A DNA stretch of 64,000 nt from Kamptonema formosum PCC 6407 (GTDB lineage: Bacteria; Cyanobacteriota; Cyanobacteriia; Cyanobacteriales; Microcoleaceae). Shown in pieces: positions 9,650 through 18,490 of this stretch. The position numbers were made by a program, and so were the translations under genes. The notes below the pieces were generated by a model. That model did not search any database, was not told the DNA's origin, and saw only the letters and a program-made list of their open reading frames with translations. The stretch is from the NCBI RefSeq assembly GCF_000332155.1, contig NZ_KB235903.1, positions 1,831,328 to 1,895,327 of the forward strand, in the 5' to 3' direction. The number at the start of each line of letters is the position of its first letter. Within the stretch, counting starts at the first letter, position 1.

Positions 9650-10280
9650 GAGAACTTCCTCTAAACTCAGGGTTGGTGTTAAAATCTCTTGTCAACTAGA
9701 AATTTAAACATATTAAAATCCTAGCCCATCTATCTACAGAAGTATAGTATTGGTTTATGAGAGTTGAAACTGGTCATATCATCAAAGTAACTTAAGTGAG
9801 ATATAATTTATATTTTTTTAACAGTTAAAATCTGAATCGGCGCTGCTTTACATTACATTGTGATTTTTAAACGAACTCAACCTTCTAAGTATTCAACCTC
9901 TAGATAGAGTTAAAAATTATTAAATATGAGCTAAAACTTAAAAATAGTTACTATAATCGTACTATTTTACGCTAAGCAGCCTTAACTGTTTGCATAGTCT
10001 TATTGTTTTATGACTGTATAAAACCTATTTGCAATTTACTTTTAGCTTACCTTCTTGTTGAATCAAGCAAAATCTTCCGAGTTAGGTCGCCCTGTAAATT
10101 TATGACACCATCAGCCTTCTTGGGTCAATCGTGTCGAGGTCTGTGAGTAACGGATTTTTGCTAACCTGTAAATTTATGACACCATCAGCCTTCCTGGGTC
10201 AAGCGTCTTCACATGAGCGATGCCAAAGGCAGGAAACGCCTACGCAACACCGCCACAAATGCTACGAAATACCAGGATCT
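9650..10280. other. AT-rich intergenic region between EAL gene and histidine kinase
   Basis: About 630 bases separate the divergent EAL and kinase genes. The sequence is AT rich and holds no convincing gene. Its main content is the 41-bp direct repeat listed separately and, presumably, promoters for both flanking genes. A GTG at 10131 and an ATG at 10176 are in frame with the kinase, but the residues they would add are partly encoded by the repeat. Confidence 0.6.
10091..10205. repeat. 41-bp direct repeat upstream of the histidine kinase
   Basis: A segment of about 41 bp starting CCTGTAAATTTATGACACCA occurs at 10091 and again at 10165, offset 74 bp, with two mismatches. The copies are in different frames relative to the kinase, so this is a DNA-level duplication and not a protein repeat. 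It lies in the presumed promoter/leader. Confidence 0.85.
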
Positions 10281-12143
10281 ATGTATCATTTCCGTACTAA
10301 ATCGCAGTGGCAGTTGTCAAGTATGGCGGGATTGATGTATCAATTCTTACTCCGTCAAGACGGTTCGCTAAGTTTCTTATTCTTAACTCCTAGTTTTGGC
10401 GAATTTTTTGAGCTGGATGCTTGGGAGATGGAATTGGATACAGAAACTCTGCTGGCGATGATTCACCCAGAAGACATAGATGATTTTCACAATTCTATAG
10501 CGATCGCCGCCTGTAATTTGCAATCATGGAAATGGGCGGGGAGGTTTATCTTATCTTCAGGACAGACTAAATGGATTCAGTGGGATGCTCAACCTTCCCG
10601 CCAAGCAAACGGAAATATTTTCTGGAATGGTTTGCTAGTAGATGTAACCAGTCACTACCAATTAGAATCTGAAGTTGAGCGTCTTTCTTTTTTACTAGGT
10701 TTGACTGAACGCTTACAAACTTCCACTGACTTAAATGAGATCGCCGAATTTGCTATCCAACACCTCGTTGAAACTACAAACTCTACTTATGGAGATGTCA
10801 AAGTAATTAACAGCATTGATGAAAGTTCTCATGCTTGTCCTGTTGGTAACGATCTGTCTGCTGAATTGGTTGCCGCCTACCGCAAACCCCAAGAAATAGA
10901 CCAAGAAATAAACCATGACATCCTTAATAGCGAAGGGATGCTGTGGCAAGTAGTAAAAACTGGCGAACCAATATTTGTCAAAGACTATGCTAGTAATCCA
11001 AATTCTGTCGCGACATTTGGTCAACCCGAAATTAACAGGATTGGTATTTTTCCGATTTCGGCTACAGATGGGAATGTTATAGGCGTGCTAACTTTAAATT
11101 CGCACAATTTCCCGCCCATTAAAGACAGCAATCAACAAGATTTAATCCTAGCTGCTTGCCGCATTTTGGGAGTTCGTATTGAGCGGACAAAAGCTCAAGA
11201 GCGTCTGCTGAAGGCCAATAAAGAATTGGAGCTAACTTCTCAAAAGTTGACCCAAAAAGCACTGCAATTAGAGGAAGCTTTGGACGAACTTAAACAAACT
11301 CAAACTCAACTGGTTGAAACCGGAAGAATGTCTTCGCTGGGCAGTTTAGTTGCTGGTATTGCCCATGAAATCAATAATCCTGTGAGTTTCATTTACGGTA
11401 ATTTACCCCACGCCTCAAAATATTTTATTGATGTCCTAACCTTGATGGAAGTTTATCAGCAAAGCTATCCCCATCCCGCCCCACGAATTGAAGAGGCAAT
11501 AGAAGATATTGACTTAAATTTTATCAAGGAAGACTTGCCTAGACTGCTAGTTTCTATGCAAGCAGGAGCGGAGCGAATTCGCAACATTGTCTATTCTTTG
11601 CGGAACTTTGCCCGTCTTGATGAAGCCGACATCAAAGCGAGTGACCTTCATGAAAGTATTGATAATATTTTAATGATTTTGGATAGTCGTTTAAAAAAAT
11701 ACGGTTCTCGTGTTGAAATTCATGTGATTAAAGAATACGGTAAACTCCCACTTGTTGAGTGTTATGCAGGGCAACTAAATCAGGTGTTAATGTACATTAT
11801 AATGAATGCTATTGATGCTTTGGAAGAAGGCAATTCAGGGAAAATAACGAAGGAAAATTTTAGTGCGCCTACAATTAGAATTAGTACGGAAGTTAGTAAT
11901 AGTAATACAGTATTAATTGGGATTGCCGATAATGGCCCCGGCATACCTTTGGCATTGCAGCCGCGTTTGTTTGACCCTTTCTTTACTACGAAGTCTGTCG
12001 GCCAGGGTACGGGTTTAGGGCTATCAATTTCCCACAGCATTATCACTCAAAAACATAGGGGAAAGTTAAAGTGTATTTCTACACCAGGAGAGGGAGCGGA
12101 GTTTATAATTGAGATTCCGCTGTTGGTAGCTAAAGCTGTTTAA
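10281..12143 (+). CDS. PAS-GAF sensor histidine kinase
   Basis: From the preferred start (ATG 10281, preceded by CAGGA) the protein has about 620 residues. It holds a PAS-like domain at the N-terminus, a GAF domain (about residues 155-300), a coiled coil, then a HisKA domain with the phospho-acceptor His in LGSLVAGIAHEINNPVSF and a HATPase domain (N box NAIDAL, G1 IADNGPGIP, G2 GTGLGLSISHS). There is no membrane segment, so it is a soluble sensor. No response regulator is adjacent. The frame is open back to 10131, but the extra residues derive from the repeat-bearing leader. Ligand unknown. Confidence 0.88.
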   Translation: MYHFRTKSQWQLSSMAGLMYQFLLRQDGSLSFLFLTPSFGEFFELDAWEMELDTETLLAMIHPEDIDDFHNSIAIAACNLQSWKWAGRFILSSGQTKWIQWDAQPSRQANGNIFWNGLLVDVTSHYQLESEVERLSFLLGLTERLQTSTDLNEIAEFAIQHLVETTNSTYGDVKVINSIDESSHACPVGNDLSAELVAAYRKPQEIDQEINHDILNSEGMLWQVVKTGEPIFVKDYASNPNSVATFGQPEINRIGIFPISATDGNVIGVLTLNSHNFPPIKDSNQQDLILAACRILGVRIERTKAQERLLKANKELELTSQKLTQKALQLEEALDELKQTQTQLVETGRMSSLGSLVAGIAHEINNPVSFIYGNLPHASKYFIDVLTLMEVYQQSYPHPAPRIEEAIEDIDLNFIKEDLPRLLVSMQAGAERIRNIVYSLRNFARLDEADIKASDLHESIDNILMILDSRLKKYGSRVEIHVIKEYGKLPLVECYAGQLNQVLMYIIMNAIDALEEGNSGKITKENFSAPTIRISTEVSNSNTVLIGIADNGPGIPLALQPRLFDPFFTTKSVGQGTGLGLSISHSIITQKHRGKLKCISTPGEGAEFIIEIPLLVAKAV

Positions 12144-12185
12144 TATTCAGTTAGCTATGGAGTGCGATCGCCACTCACAGCAATT

Positions 12186-12464
12186 TTAATCCTTTGCAGT
12201 ATCTTCATTGGATTTATCAATATCCTCAAAATTTGACTGTTCGGCATCGCTACTTTCAGTTGTCAGAATTTCTGAAAAACCAGCCCTTTTCAGTAGATTA
12301 TGGAGTAAACCTATTTTTAGAGATTTATTACCATGAATGGGAACGGAAATTCGCACACTTATCCCAGATTTGCCGTAAATGTGATGGCTACCTTGAACTC
12401 TTAATAAAATCCAGCCAGCATCTTCTAACAGTTTCGCTAACTGTTTGCCTGACATGGACTTCAT
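12186..12464 (-). CDS. hicA: HicA-family mRNA interferase toxin
   Basis: The 92-residue protein has the HicA/YcfA double-stranded-RNA-binding-like fold signature: MSGKQLAKLLEDAGW, then GSHHIYGK with the expected His, then SVPIHGNKSLKIGLLHNLLK. HicA toxins cleave mRNA. An acidic tail of about 25 residues (ending NEDTAKD) exceeds the usual ~60-80-residue length. The start overlaps the antitoxin stop by 4 nt, showing translational coupling in the hicB-hicA order. Confidence 0.88.
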   Translation of the reverse strand: MKSMSGKQLAKLLEDAGWILLRVQGSHHIYGKSGISVRISVPIHGNKSLKIGLLHNLLKRAGFSEILTTESSDAEQSNFEDIDKSNEDTAKD

Positions 12465-12664
12465 ACGGCAATCTCCAGAATTCTGTCTCTATCATTCATC
12501 TCCACTGATTCAATATCGACTGATAAACATCCTTCTATGGCTTCATAAAGGTTTTGAAGTAATTCCTCAAAGGTTTCTCCCTGAGTAGCACAACCAGGAA
12601 TAGCAGGAACTTCGGCCCAAAATCCTCCTTCTTCTGCTTCGTGAATTATGACTTTAAGTTTCAT
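12461..12664 (-). CDS. hicB: HicB-family antitoxin
   Basis: This 67-residue protein has the HicB partial RNase H-like fold motif: KVIIHEAEEGGFWAEVPAIPGC, followed by TFEELLQNLYEAIEG. It lacks the C-terminal DNA-binding domain of longer HicB proteins, so autoregulation would need another factor. It is the first gene of the pair and should neutralise the HicA encoded directly downstream. Confidence 0.88.
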   Translation of the reverse strand: MKLKVIIHEAEEGGFWAEVPAIPGCATQGETFEELLQNLYEAIEGCLSVDIESVEMNDRDRILEIAV

Positions 12665-12744
12665 AGGTTTTTAGTACTTGGCGGCATACTTTATAGATTA
12701 AACAAAGATCGCAAAGAATATCAGGGCTATGTTATTGTAAATAA

Positions 12745-12818
12745 TCGGGATGACAGGATTTGAACCTGCGACCCCCTCGTCCCGAACGAGGTGCGCTACC
12801 AAGCTGCGCTACATCCCG
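12745..12818 (-). tRNA. tRNA-Pro (anticodon CGG)
   Basis: On the minus strand the 74 nt fold as a full cloverleaf. The acceptor stem is CGGGATG/CATCCCG with discriminator A, the D arm contains AGCTTGGTA, the anticodon stem CCTCG/CGAGG closes loop TTCGGGA with anticodon CGG, and the T arm has loop TTCAAAT. CCA is not encoded. It decodes CCG proline codons. Confidence 0.95.
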
Positions 12819-12984
12819 AATTGAGTTATGTAAAAATTCTAGCACGCGCGATCGCCACAGGCCAACCCATCACGCCCAAAATCTTAGGACTAACCGCACC
12901 TACAACTAGACCAGTAAACTCAGATGCCAAACCCCATCCGTTGTATTATAATAATTTCTAACACTTCAGCACATAGAGGCAGTC

Positions 12985-13869
12985 GTGACAGTTAAGCCAG
13001 AGTGGTTGCGAGTCAAAGCCCCCCAGTGGGAACGAGTCGGCAATGTTAAAGAAATTCTGCGGGATTTAGCCCTCAATACCGTTTGCGAAGAAGCATCCTG
13101 TCCCAACATCGGCGAGTGCTTCAACTCTGGCACGGCTACTTTTCTAATTATGGGCCCCGCCTGTACCCGCGCCTGTCCCTATTGCGACATCGACTTCGAG
13201 AAAAAGCCCAAACCGCTTGATATAACTGAACCAGAAAGGCTGGCAGAGGCGGTATTGCGGCTCAAACTCAACCACGTTGTGATTACCTCCGTCAACCGAG
13301 ATGACTTACCAGACGGTGGTGCATCGCAGTTTAGGCAGTGCATTCAAGCCGTGCGAGAGGTAATGCCGCAAACTACGATAGAAGTCTTAATCCCAGACTT
13401 GTGCGCCAATTGGCAAGCTTTAGAAGCAATTCTGGAAGCACAACCAGACGTGCTCAACCACAATACAGAAACAGTTAATCGACTTTACCGCCGAGTGCGT
13501 CCCCAAGGGAAATATGAGCGGACAATGGAATTATTGAAGCGCAGCCGGGCGATCGCGCCTTGGGTTTACACTAAATCGGGCATGATGGTGGGATTGGGGG
13601 AAACTGACGCGGAAATTCGGGAAACGATGCAGGACTTGCGATCGGTTGATTGCGATATTTTAACTATCGGGCAATATCTGCAACCCACGCAAAAACACTT
13701 AAATGTCGAAACTTTTGTACCGCCAGAACAGTTTGCCGCTTGGAGGGAGTTTGGCGAGTCCTTGGGATTTTTGCAAGTTGTGGCTTCTCCTCTCACCCGC
13801 AGTTCCTATCATGCTGAGCAAGTTAGAGCTTTGATGCAGCTTTATCCCCGCCAGAAAATTAAAAATTAA
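12985..13869 (+). CDS. lipA: Lipoyl synthase
   Basis: The 294-residue protein is a radical SAM lipoyl synthase. The auxiliary cluster motif [12 protein letters not shown] is followed by the radical SAM motif [10 protein letters not shown], and the C-terminal RSSYHAE motif supplies the conserved serine ligand. It inserts two sulfur atoms into octanoyl groups on lipoyl domains. The length is normal for the family. The start is a GTG after AGAGGC. Cyanobacteria often have two lipA paralogues; this may be either. Confidence 0.95.
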   Translation: MTVKPEWLRVKAPQWERVGNVKEILRDLALNTVCEEASCPNIGECFNSGTATFLIMGPACTRACPYCDIDFEKKPKPLDITEPERLAEAVLRLKLNHVVITSVNRDDLPDGGASQFRQCIQAVREVMPQTTIEVLIPDLCANWQALEAILEAQPDVLNHNTETVNRLYRRVRPQGKYERTMELLKRSRAIAPWVYTKSGMMVGLGETDAEIRETMQDLRSVDCDILTIGQYLQPTQKHLNVETFVPPEQFAAWREFGESLGFLQVVASPLTRSSYHAEQVRALMQLYPRQKIKN

Positions 13870-13885
13870 AAATTAAAAATTAAAC
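13856..13885. repeat. AAAATTA heptamer repeat at the lipA stop
   Basis: Four AAAAATT-type heptamers overlap the lipA stop codon region. The lipA C-terminus (KIKN) is written by the first repeat unit. Confidence 0.7.
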
Positions 13886-14301
13886 ACTTGAATTGAGACT
13901 TACGTAGCGAATGTGGGCAATTAATAAAGTTTTGTAAAGATTTAGGTGGAATTGGGGAAGTGATCGGGAACCAACATCAATGGTGATGAAGATTATCTTA
14001 GCTTCTGACGAAAGTCACCCCCTAGTAGCTGATATTTTCCCTATACTAGCTAGCAAATAGAGAAGCATAACCCTCTTTACAGACAACCTGGCTGTTCAAT
14101 GCTAGAGTCGCTGGCTAATCCCGCTAATGTTCTCAAACATTGCCCGGGCCTGAAACCTAACAGATCGCAGCACGGATGTCCGCAAAGCGGGAAACGGAAC
14201 TAATAGCGGTGATGCTTCGTCTTAAGACAGGGGGCATCATATTTAAACAAACCGCCGCTAAGCGCAGCATCTTGTTACCCGGAGCAACTGAGAGAATCAC
14301 T
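13886..14301 (+). promoter_or_regulatory. Long leader/promoter region of the sigma factor gene
   Basis: About 415 bases separate lipA from the preferred sigma factor start. A TATACT hexamer at 14042-14047 is a possible -10 element, giving a leader of about 250 nt. The frame stays open to 14176 but that N-terminal extension does not resemble the family. No riboswitch or small gene is recognised. Confidence 0.35.
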
Positions 14302-15564
14302 ATGCCACCCACCTCTTTTTACGCTGAAGCCGAATACGACGAGCAACTGCAAGGGCATTCCTTGCAACCCGACGTAGTGGAGGGCGATGCCGAACAAGCC
14401 GTGGAAGACCTCCAAGAAGATGAGATAGAGGTCTTGGATGGAGACACAGCTAAATTCAACAACACTGCCAGCCGCCGCACTACTGATTTAGTGCGCTTGT
14501 ACCTTCAAGAAATCGGTCGGGTTCGTTTATTAGGTCGAGATGAAGAAGTCTCTGAAGCCCAAAAAGTCCAACGCTACATCAGGCTGCTAGAGTTGCGAAA
14601 TACCGCAGCAGAGCAGGAGGAAGGGCTAATTCGTCGTTATGTTGAGTTAATTGAAGCACGCGATCGCTTGGCTGCTCAGTTGGGCCACCGCCCCTCCCTA
14701 GAACGGTGGGCTGCATTAGCAGGTGTCGCTGAGGTATCCGAATTGAAGCGGATCATGGCTGAAGGCAAGCGCCGCTGGGCTGAGTTGGCAGGTGTGACAC
14801 TAGAAGCTTTAGATCAAATGATTACTGAAGGCATCCAAGCCAAGGATCACATGATCCAAGCTAACTTGCGACTGGTGGTATCTGTTGCGAAAAAGTATCA
14901 AAATCGGGGCTTAGAACTTTTAGATTTAATCCAAGAAGGTACTTTGGGCCTGGAGAGGGCAGTTGAAAAGTTCGATCCAACACGGGGCTATCGCTTCAGC
15001 ACCTATGCCTACTGGTGGATTCGTCAAGGAATTACGCGAGCGATCGCAACCCAAAGCCGCACTATTCGCCTCCCCGTCCACATCACAGAAAAGCTTAACA
15101 AAATCAAGAAAGCCCAACGTAAAATCTCTCAAGAAAAAGGCCGGACGGCAAGTATTGAAGATATCGCCGCTGAGTTAGGCATGACTGCACCCCAAGTGCG
15201 AGAAGTATTACTCAGAGTTCCACGTTCTGTTTCCCTGGAAACTAAAGTAGGCAATGAGAAGGATACTGAGTTAGGAGATTTGCTCGACGATGCCGATAGC
15301 GTTTCTCCAGAAGAACTGCTGATGCGGGAGGCTTTACACCGCGACTTGCAGCAACTTCTAGCCGATTTAACCAGTCGGGAACGAGATGTGATCTTGATGC
15401 GGTTTGGTTTGGGAGATGGACATCCCTACTCTCTGGCAGAAATTGGTCGAGCTCTTGACTTGTCGCGAGAACGAGTCCGCCAAATTGAAGCTAAAGCTTT
15501 GCAAAAGTTGCGCCAGCCCAAGCGCCGCAACCGAGTACGGGACTATTTAGAGTCTTTGACTTAG
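14302..15564 (+). CDS. sigC: Group 2 RNA polymerase sigma factor, SigC-like
   Basis: From ATG 14302 the protein has 420 residues. Region 1.2 begins near TTDLVRLYLQEIGRVRLLGRDEE, regions 2.1-2.4 include LLDLIQEGTLGLERAVEKFDP and RFSTYAYWWIRQGITRAIA, and region 4.2 ends with SLAEIGRALDLSRERVRQIEAKALQKLRQP. The long acidic N-terminus and length near 400-420 fit cyanobacterial group 2 factors; the MPPTSFYAEAEYD opening is most like SigC, which I infer from memory. It would redirect RNA polymerase in stationary phase or carbon/nitrogen stress. An open extension to 14176 lacks family resemblance, so I reject the longer start. Confidence 0.85.
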   Translation: MPPTSFYAEAEYDEQLQGHSLQPDVVEGDAEQAVEDLQEDEIEVLDGDTAKFNNTASRRTTDLVRLYLQEIGRVRLLGRDEEVSEAQKVQRYIRLLELRNTAAEQEEGLIRRYVELIEARDRLAAQLGHRPSLERWAALAGVAEVSELKRIMAEGKRRWAELAGVTLEALDQMITEGIQAKDHMIQANLRLVVSVAKKYQNRGLELLDLIQEGTLGLERAVEKFDPTRGYRFSTYAYWWIRQGITRAIATQSRTIRLPVHITEKLNKIKKAQRKISQEKGRTASIEDIAAELGMTAPQVREVLLRVPRSVSLETKVGNEKDTELGDLLDDADSVSPEELLMREALHRDLQQLLADLTSRERDVILMRFGLGDGHPYSLAEIGRALDLSRERVRQIEAKALQKLRQPKRRNRVRDYLESLT

Positions 15565-15572
15565 TATAGCTA

Positions 15573-15779
15573 GGGAAGAAGGGGCTAGGGACTAGGGGCT
15601 AGGGGCTAGGGAAGAAGGGGCTAGGGACTAGGGGCTAGGGACTAGGGGAAGAAAGGGGTTAGGAAATAGAAAATAGGGTAAGAGAAGAAGAAAATTCTTG
15701 ATTTCTTTTAACCTCTACCTCTCTCTTCTCTTTATTTCCCTAGTCCCTAGTCCCTAGCCCCTAGCCCCTTCTTCCCCGT
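15573..15779. repeat. Large inverted array of GGGGCTA heptamers between sigC and fur
   Basis: The left arm (about 15573-15660) repeats GGGGCTA/GGGACTA and AGAAGGG. The right arm (about 15738-15778) carries the same units in reverse complement. The two arms can pair over about 40 bp around an A/G-rich loop. It sits just after the sigC stop and may terminate or protect that transcript. Confidence 0.85.
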
Positions 15780-15820
15780 TTATTGATTTTTTTTTAATTA
15801 ATGCTAATAATCTAATCGCT

Positions 15821-15833
15821 ATTGATTCTCAAT
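15821..15833 (+). promoter_or_regulatory. Possible Fur-box-like palindrome upstream of fur
   Basis: ATTGA-TTC-TCAAT is a 5-3-5 palindrome inside an AT-rich tract 75 nt before the fur start. Cyanobacterial FurA is known to autoregulate at AT-rich operators. The match to the classical 19-bp Fur box is only partial. Confidence 0.3.
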
Positions 15834-15908
15834 AATCTTTAATACTTGAAAAAATATAGAATTCTTGTGTATGATTGTCAATAGGAAGACTTTTTTGAAA
15901 AGCTGACT

Positions 15909-16457
15909 ATGGTACTTTACACAGCGACATCATTTAAATCCGAACTCAACGACAAAGGCTGGCGGATGACTCCTCAGCGGGAGACTATTTTGCACGTCTT
16001 TCAAAATTTGCCAAAGGGCAATCACCTGAGTGCGGAGGATCTTTACAATGTGCTACAAAATCGAGGGGAACGGATCAGTCTGTCCACTATTTACCGAACT
16101 CTGAAGTTAATGGCAAGGATGGGTTTGCTGCGAGAACTGGAACTGGCAGAAGGTCACAAACATTATGAAATAAATCAGCCTTACCCACACCACCACCATC
16201 ACCTTGTCTGCGTTCAGTGTAACAAGACTATTGAGTTCACCAATGACTCGATCTTAAAAATTGGCATGAAGCAGTCTGAAAAGTCCGGTTTGCATTTGTT
16301 GGACTGTCAGTTAACAATTCATACAGTTTGTCATGAGGCGTTGCGGATGGGATGGCCATCTTTGCTTTCGAGTAATTGGTCATGTCCGAAGGCGATCGCA
16401 GATGCAGGACACACAGATATAGCTCACTTAGATACGTCACACTTAGATGAGGAATAA
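15909..16457 (+). CDS. fur: Fur-family iron-responsive regulator
   Basis: The 182-residue protein has the Fur winged helix (MTPQRETILHVFQ, then SLSTIYRTLKLMARMGLLRE) and metal-site motifs HKHYEINQPYPHHHHHLVC and CVQC. It most resembles cyanobacterial FurA, the global iron repressor. The second cysteine pair differs from CxxC: TVCHEALRMGWPS is followed 20 residues on by NWSC, and the C-terminus is extended by about 30 residues with several His residues. This extended form is, as I recall, found in other cyanobacteria, so I do not treat it as a frameshift. The window's iron uptake unit at 40.6 kb is a plausible target. Confidence 0.88.
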   Translation: MVLYTATSFKSELNDKGWRMTPQRETILHVFQNLPKGNHLSAEDLYNVLQNRGERISLSTIYRTLKLMARMGLLRELELAEGHKHYEINQPYPHHHHHLVCVQCNKTIEFTNDSILKIGMKQSEKSGLHLLDCQLTIHTVCHEALRMGWPSLLSSNWSCPKAIADAGHTDIAHLDTSHLDEE

Positions 16458-16504
16458 AACCCGCTCTTGAAATTTGGGATGAACAAGCATTGCGATCGTT
16501 AGTT

Positions 16505-16594
16505 AGGACTTACGCAAAAGCAATATAATTGTGTTATTGCCAATCCGATCGAGCAATTGTCACTCTTGATTTTTATTTCGATTGCGTAAGTCCT
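16505..16594. mobile_element. Small MITE-like element with 13-bp inverted ends
   Basis: AGGACTTACGCAA at 16505-16517 and its exact reverse complement at 16582-16594 bound a 90-bp segment with no coding capacity. This end sequence is, from memory, common at the ends of cyanobacterial MITEs and insertion sequences. GTT flanks both sides and may be a short target duplication. It lies between the convergent fur and transglutaminase-like genes. Confidence 0.6.
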
Positions 16595-16646
16595 GTTATC
16601 ATTTTTAACTCCAAAAAACCCAAAAGTTGTCGAACTGAGGGGGAAT

Positions 16647-17492
16647 TTAACTGATAATTTGAATGGACAAAGTGTATTGAATATCCGACGTAACACCAGC
16701 ACCTCTAAAGTTACCAGAAATAGGGGCGGCGTAGCGAGGGATGGCACTAGCAGCTAGGACAATATGGCGATCGCTAACTACCAAACCCTGTGTAGGATCG
16801 TATCCCAGCCAACCAGCACCCGGTAAATATACTTCGGCCCAAGCATGGAGATGCCGTTCTTCTTGCTCAGGAACTCCTTCCTGATAGCCGCTGACAAATC
16901 TTGCAGCTAGCCCAACAGCGCGACAAGCTTCGATAAAAATAATTGCCATATCGCGGCAGGAACCTAACTTTTGATTCCAGGTAATTCCGGCCGGAAACGG
17001 ATCGCCAGTTTCCCTAACTGTCTGCTCGCAATTTTGATAAATTCGCTGGTTAAGTTCGCTGAGAAAGTTAACCGTTTGACCATTTGTTGCTTGCCAAATC
17101 TCTTGTGCTAACTCCATTATTACGGGGCTACTAATAGGTTGTAAATATGGCGCAAGCTGAGCCAGCACTGGTGCTGGATAATCTGTAATTGGCAACTGCA
17201 TTGCCCAAGGCTCTACTAGGTAATTAAAGGGATTTGTACAGTGGGTTTCGACTTCAGAGGTAATTTTAATACTGAGTTGGTTTGTAGGCTGTGTAAACCA
17301 CAGCTTAATAGTATTATTTCCTTCCCAATCTAGTACCTCAGAAACTCCGGCTGCTTCGGGAGTTACTTCTAAGGAAAAAGCCCGTAGGGACTGAAAACCG
17401 CAAGAGCGGGCTCGCAACCTCACTGTATGAGGCTCTAGATCAACAAATCGGCTGTAACTATAAGTAGTGATATGAACAATTTTGTAGAGCAT
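16647..17492 (-). CDS. Transglutaminase-like cysteine protease-fold protein
   Basis: The 281-residue protein has an N-terminal bacterial transglutaminase-associated domain (YKIVHITTYSYSRFVDLEPH) and a transglutaminase-like core. The catalytic triad is present: Cys in GSCRDMAIIF, His in HLHAWAEVY and Asp in GYDPTQG. Bacterial members are probably peptidases or amide-modifying enzymes; the substrate is unknown. A related gene order with alpha-E and circularly permuted ATP-grasp proteins is common, but those partners are not here. An 82-residue overlapping frame at 16499-16747 is a shadow. Confidence 0.88.
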   Translation of the reverse strand: MLYKIVHITTYSYSRFVDLEPHTVRLRARSCGFQSLRAFSLEVTPEAAGVSEVLDWEGNNTIKLWFTQPTNQLSIKITSEVETHCTNPFNYLVEPWAMQLPITDYPAPVLAQLAPYLQPISSPVIMELAQEIWQATNGQTVNFLSELNQRIYQNCEQTVRETGDPFPAGITWNQKLGSCRDMAIIFIEACRAVGLAARFVSGYQEGVPEQEERHLHAWAEVYLPGAGWLGYDPTQGLVVSDRHIVLAASAIPRYAAPISGNFRGAGVTSDIQYTLSIQIIS

Positions 17493-17593
17493 TTAGTAGT
17501 TGTTAGTTGTTAGTTGTTAGTTGTTAGTTGTTAGTTGTTAGTTGTTAGTTGTTAGTTGTTAGTTGTTAGTTGTTAGTTGTTGGTTGTTGGTTG
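17493..17593. repeat. TTAGTTG heptamer tandem array
   Basis: About 12-13 copies of TTAGTTG/TTGGTTG run without interruption immediately upstream of the transglutaminase-like start codon (minus strand). The array would lie in the 5' leader or promoter of that gene. Confidence 0.9.
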
Positions 17594-17594
17594 T

Positions 17595-17630
17595 GCGATC
17601 GCTCCTAGCTTTCCCAATCGGAGCGATCGC
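17595..17630. other. Hairpin built from two HIP1 sites
   Basis: GCGATCGCTCC at 17595-17605 pairs perfectly with GGAGCGATCGC at 17620-17630 across a 14-nt loop. The bases from 17631 to 18264 contain further HIP1 sites but no gene I can support; a 69-residue minus-strand frame at 17559-17768 begins in the heptamer array and is probably spurious. Confidence 0.7.
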
Positions 17631-18264
17631 CTGAGTCATTGCTGGGGATGCTCTGAAAAGATTGCTACAGATGAGCCAATTAAACCGAGTCAGACTGCTA
17701 ACCCGCAGAAAAAGATTCGAGAGTTGAGACTCCCACCCCTCAAGGGGCGATACTAGCGGCGCGGTCAATTTCTGTCAGATCGGAGGCTTTAGCTTGTTAG
17801 GCGCGATCGCCCGGTTGGTGAAGCTGATGTTTAAGGAATTGCTAGCTGCGTTTAAGTAAATTACCCAGTCCATCTCCCTCATCTCCCTTATCTCTCCTAG
17901 CACTAATCCATTGCGCTAACACAAGGGTTAAGGCGATCTGAGGGATCGCGCGATCGCCCCTTCTAACGGACAAGCCACTTTACATCGCAACCGACAACAT
18001 GGGAAGAGGGAGATCGGGGATTGGGGCAATTTCCAACTCAAAACTCCAAACTCCTTTTCCTTAACCTCTTGATTATTTGTAAACATTCGTTATTATTAAA
18101 TAATAAGACTGATTGGTAAATCAACTGATTTCTCTCCGTTGCCCACAGCAAAGTACCCAGAGAAGACAAGCTCGACGGTTGGTTTCAACTTTTTGCTTGC
18201 CTGAATTCAGAAATTTAGCCGTTAGTCCAGCAAATTAGCCTGAAAAAAAGGAGCTATCTGTTCA

Positions 18265-18402
18265 ATGGAGGAAATTGAAAAGGTACTGGAAGAAATCACG
18301 GAATGGATTCGCAAGCTCATAGAAGCTCTGCTGAGCCCAGACACTCAACCAGAACCCGAACTTATTCCCATTCCAGTCAACGAACCAAAGCGTCCCAGAT
18401 AA
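18265..18402 (+). CDS. Small 45-residue charged protein, unrecognised
   Basis: An ATG frame of 45 codons is preceded by AAAAAAAGGAG, a strong Shine-Dalgarno about 12 nt upstream. The protein begins MEEIEKVLEEITEWIRKLIE, an amphipathic helix, and ends in a Pro-rich tail (PEPELIPIPVNEPKRPR). I know no family. The helix plus Pro-rich tail suggests a small protein that binds a membrane surface or a partner; that is inference. It lies in an otherwise empty 1-kb gap upstream of aroQ. Confidence 0.55.
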   Translation: MEEIEKVLEEITEWIRKLIEALLSPDTQPEPELIPIPVNEPKRPR

Positions 18403-18490
18403 CCGCAGTGGATTTGAGATTGGCAAAAGGATTCAGCTCTCTGTGACATCCCAAATCAAAAATCAGAAATAAAAATTAATTTCGCTGGAA

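Noticed and set aside
14176..14301. Longer N-terminus for the sigma factor starting at 14176
   Set aside because: The added 42 residues do not resemble sigma factor region 1 and the ATG at 14302 gives a family-typical start.
13886..14301. Riboswitch in the long sigC leader
   Set aside because: No conserved riboswitch core was seen; the leader looks like ordinary promoter sequence.
15909..16457. Frameshift in fur because the second CxxC motif is missing
   Set aside because: The extended C-terminus stays open, has a plausible Cys/His pattern and resembles, as I recall, other cyanobacterial Fur proteins; no compensating frame restores CxxC.
16499..16747. An 82-residue minus-strand frame overlapping the transglutaminase-like gene
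   Set aside because: It overlaps the real gene in another frame and runs through the MITE-like element.
17559..17768. A 69-residue minus-strand frame after the TTAGTTG array
   Set aside because: Its C-terminal residues (TTNNQQLTTNN) are repeat-encoded and the rest has no family signal.
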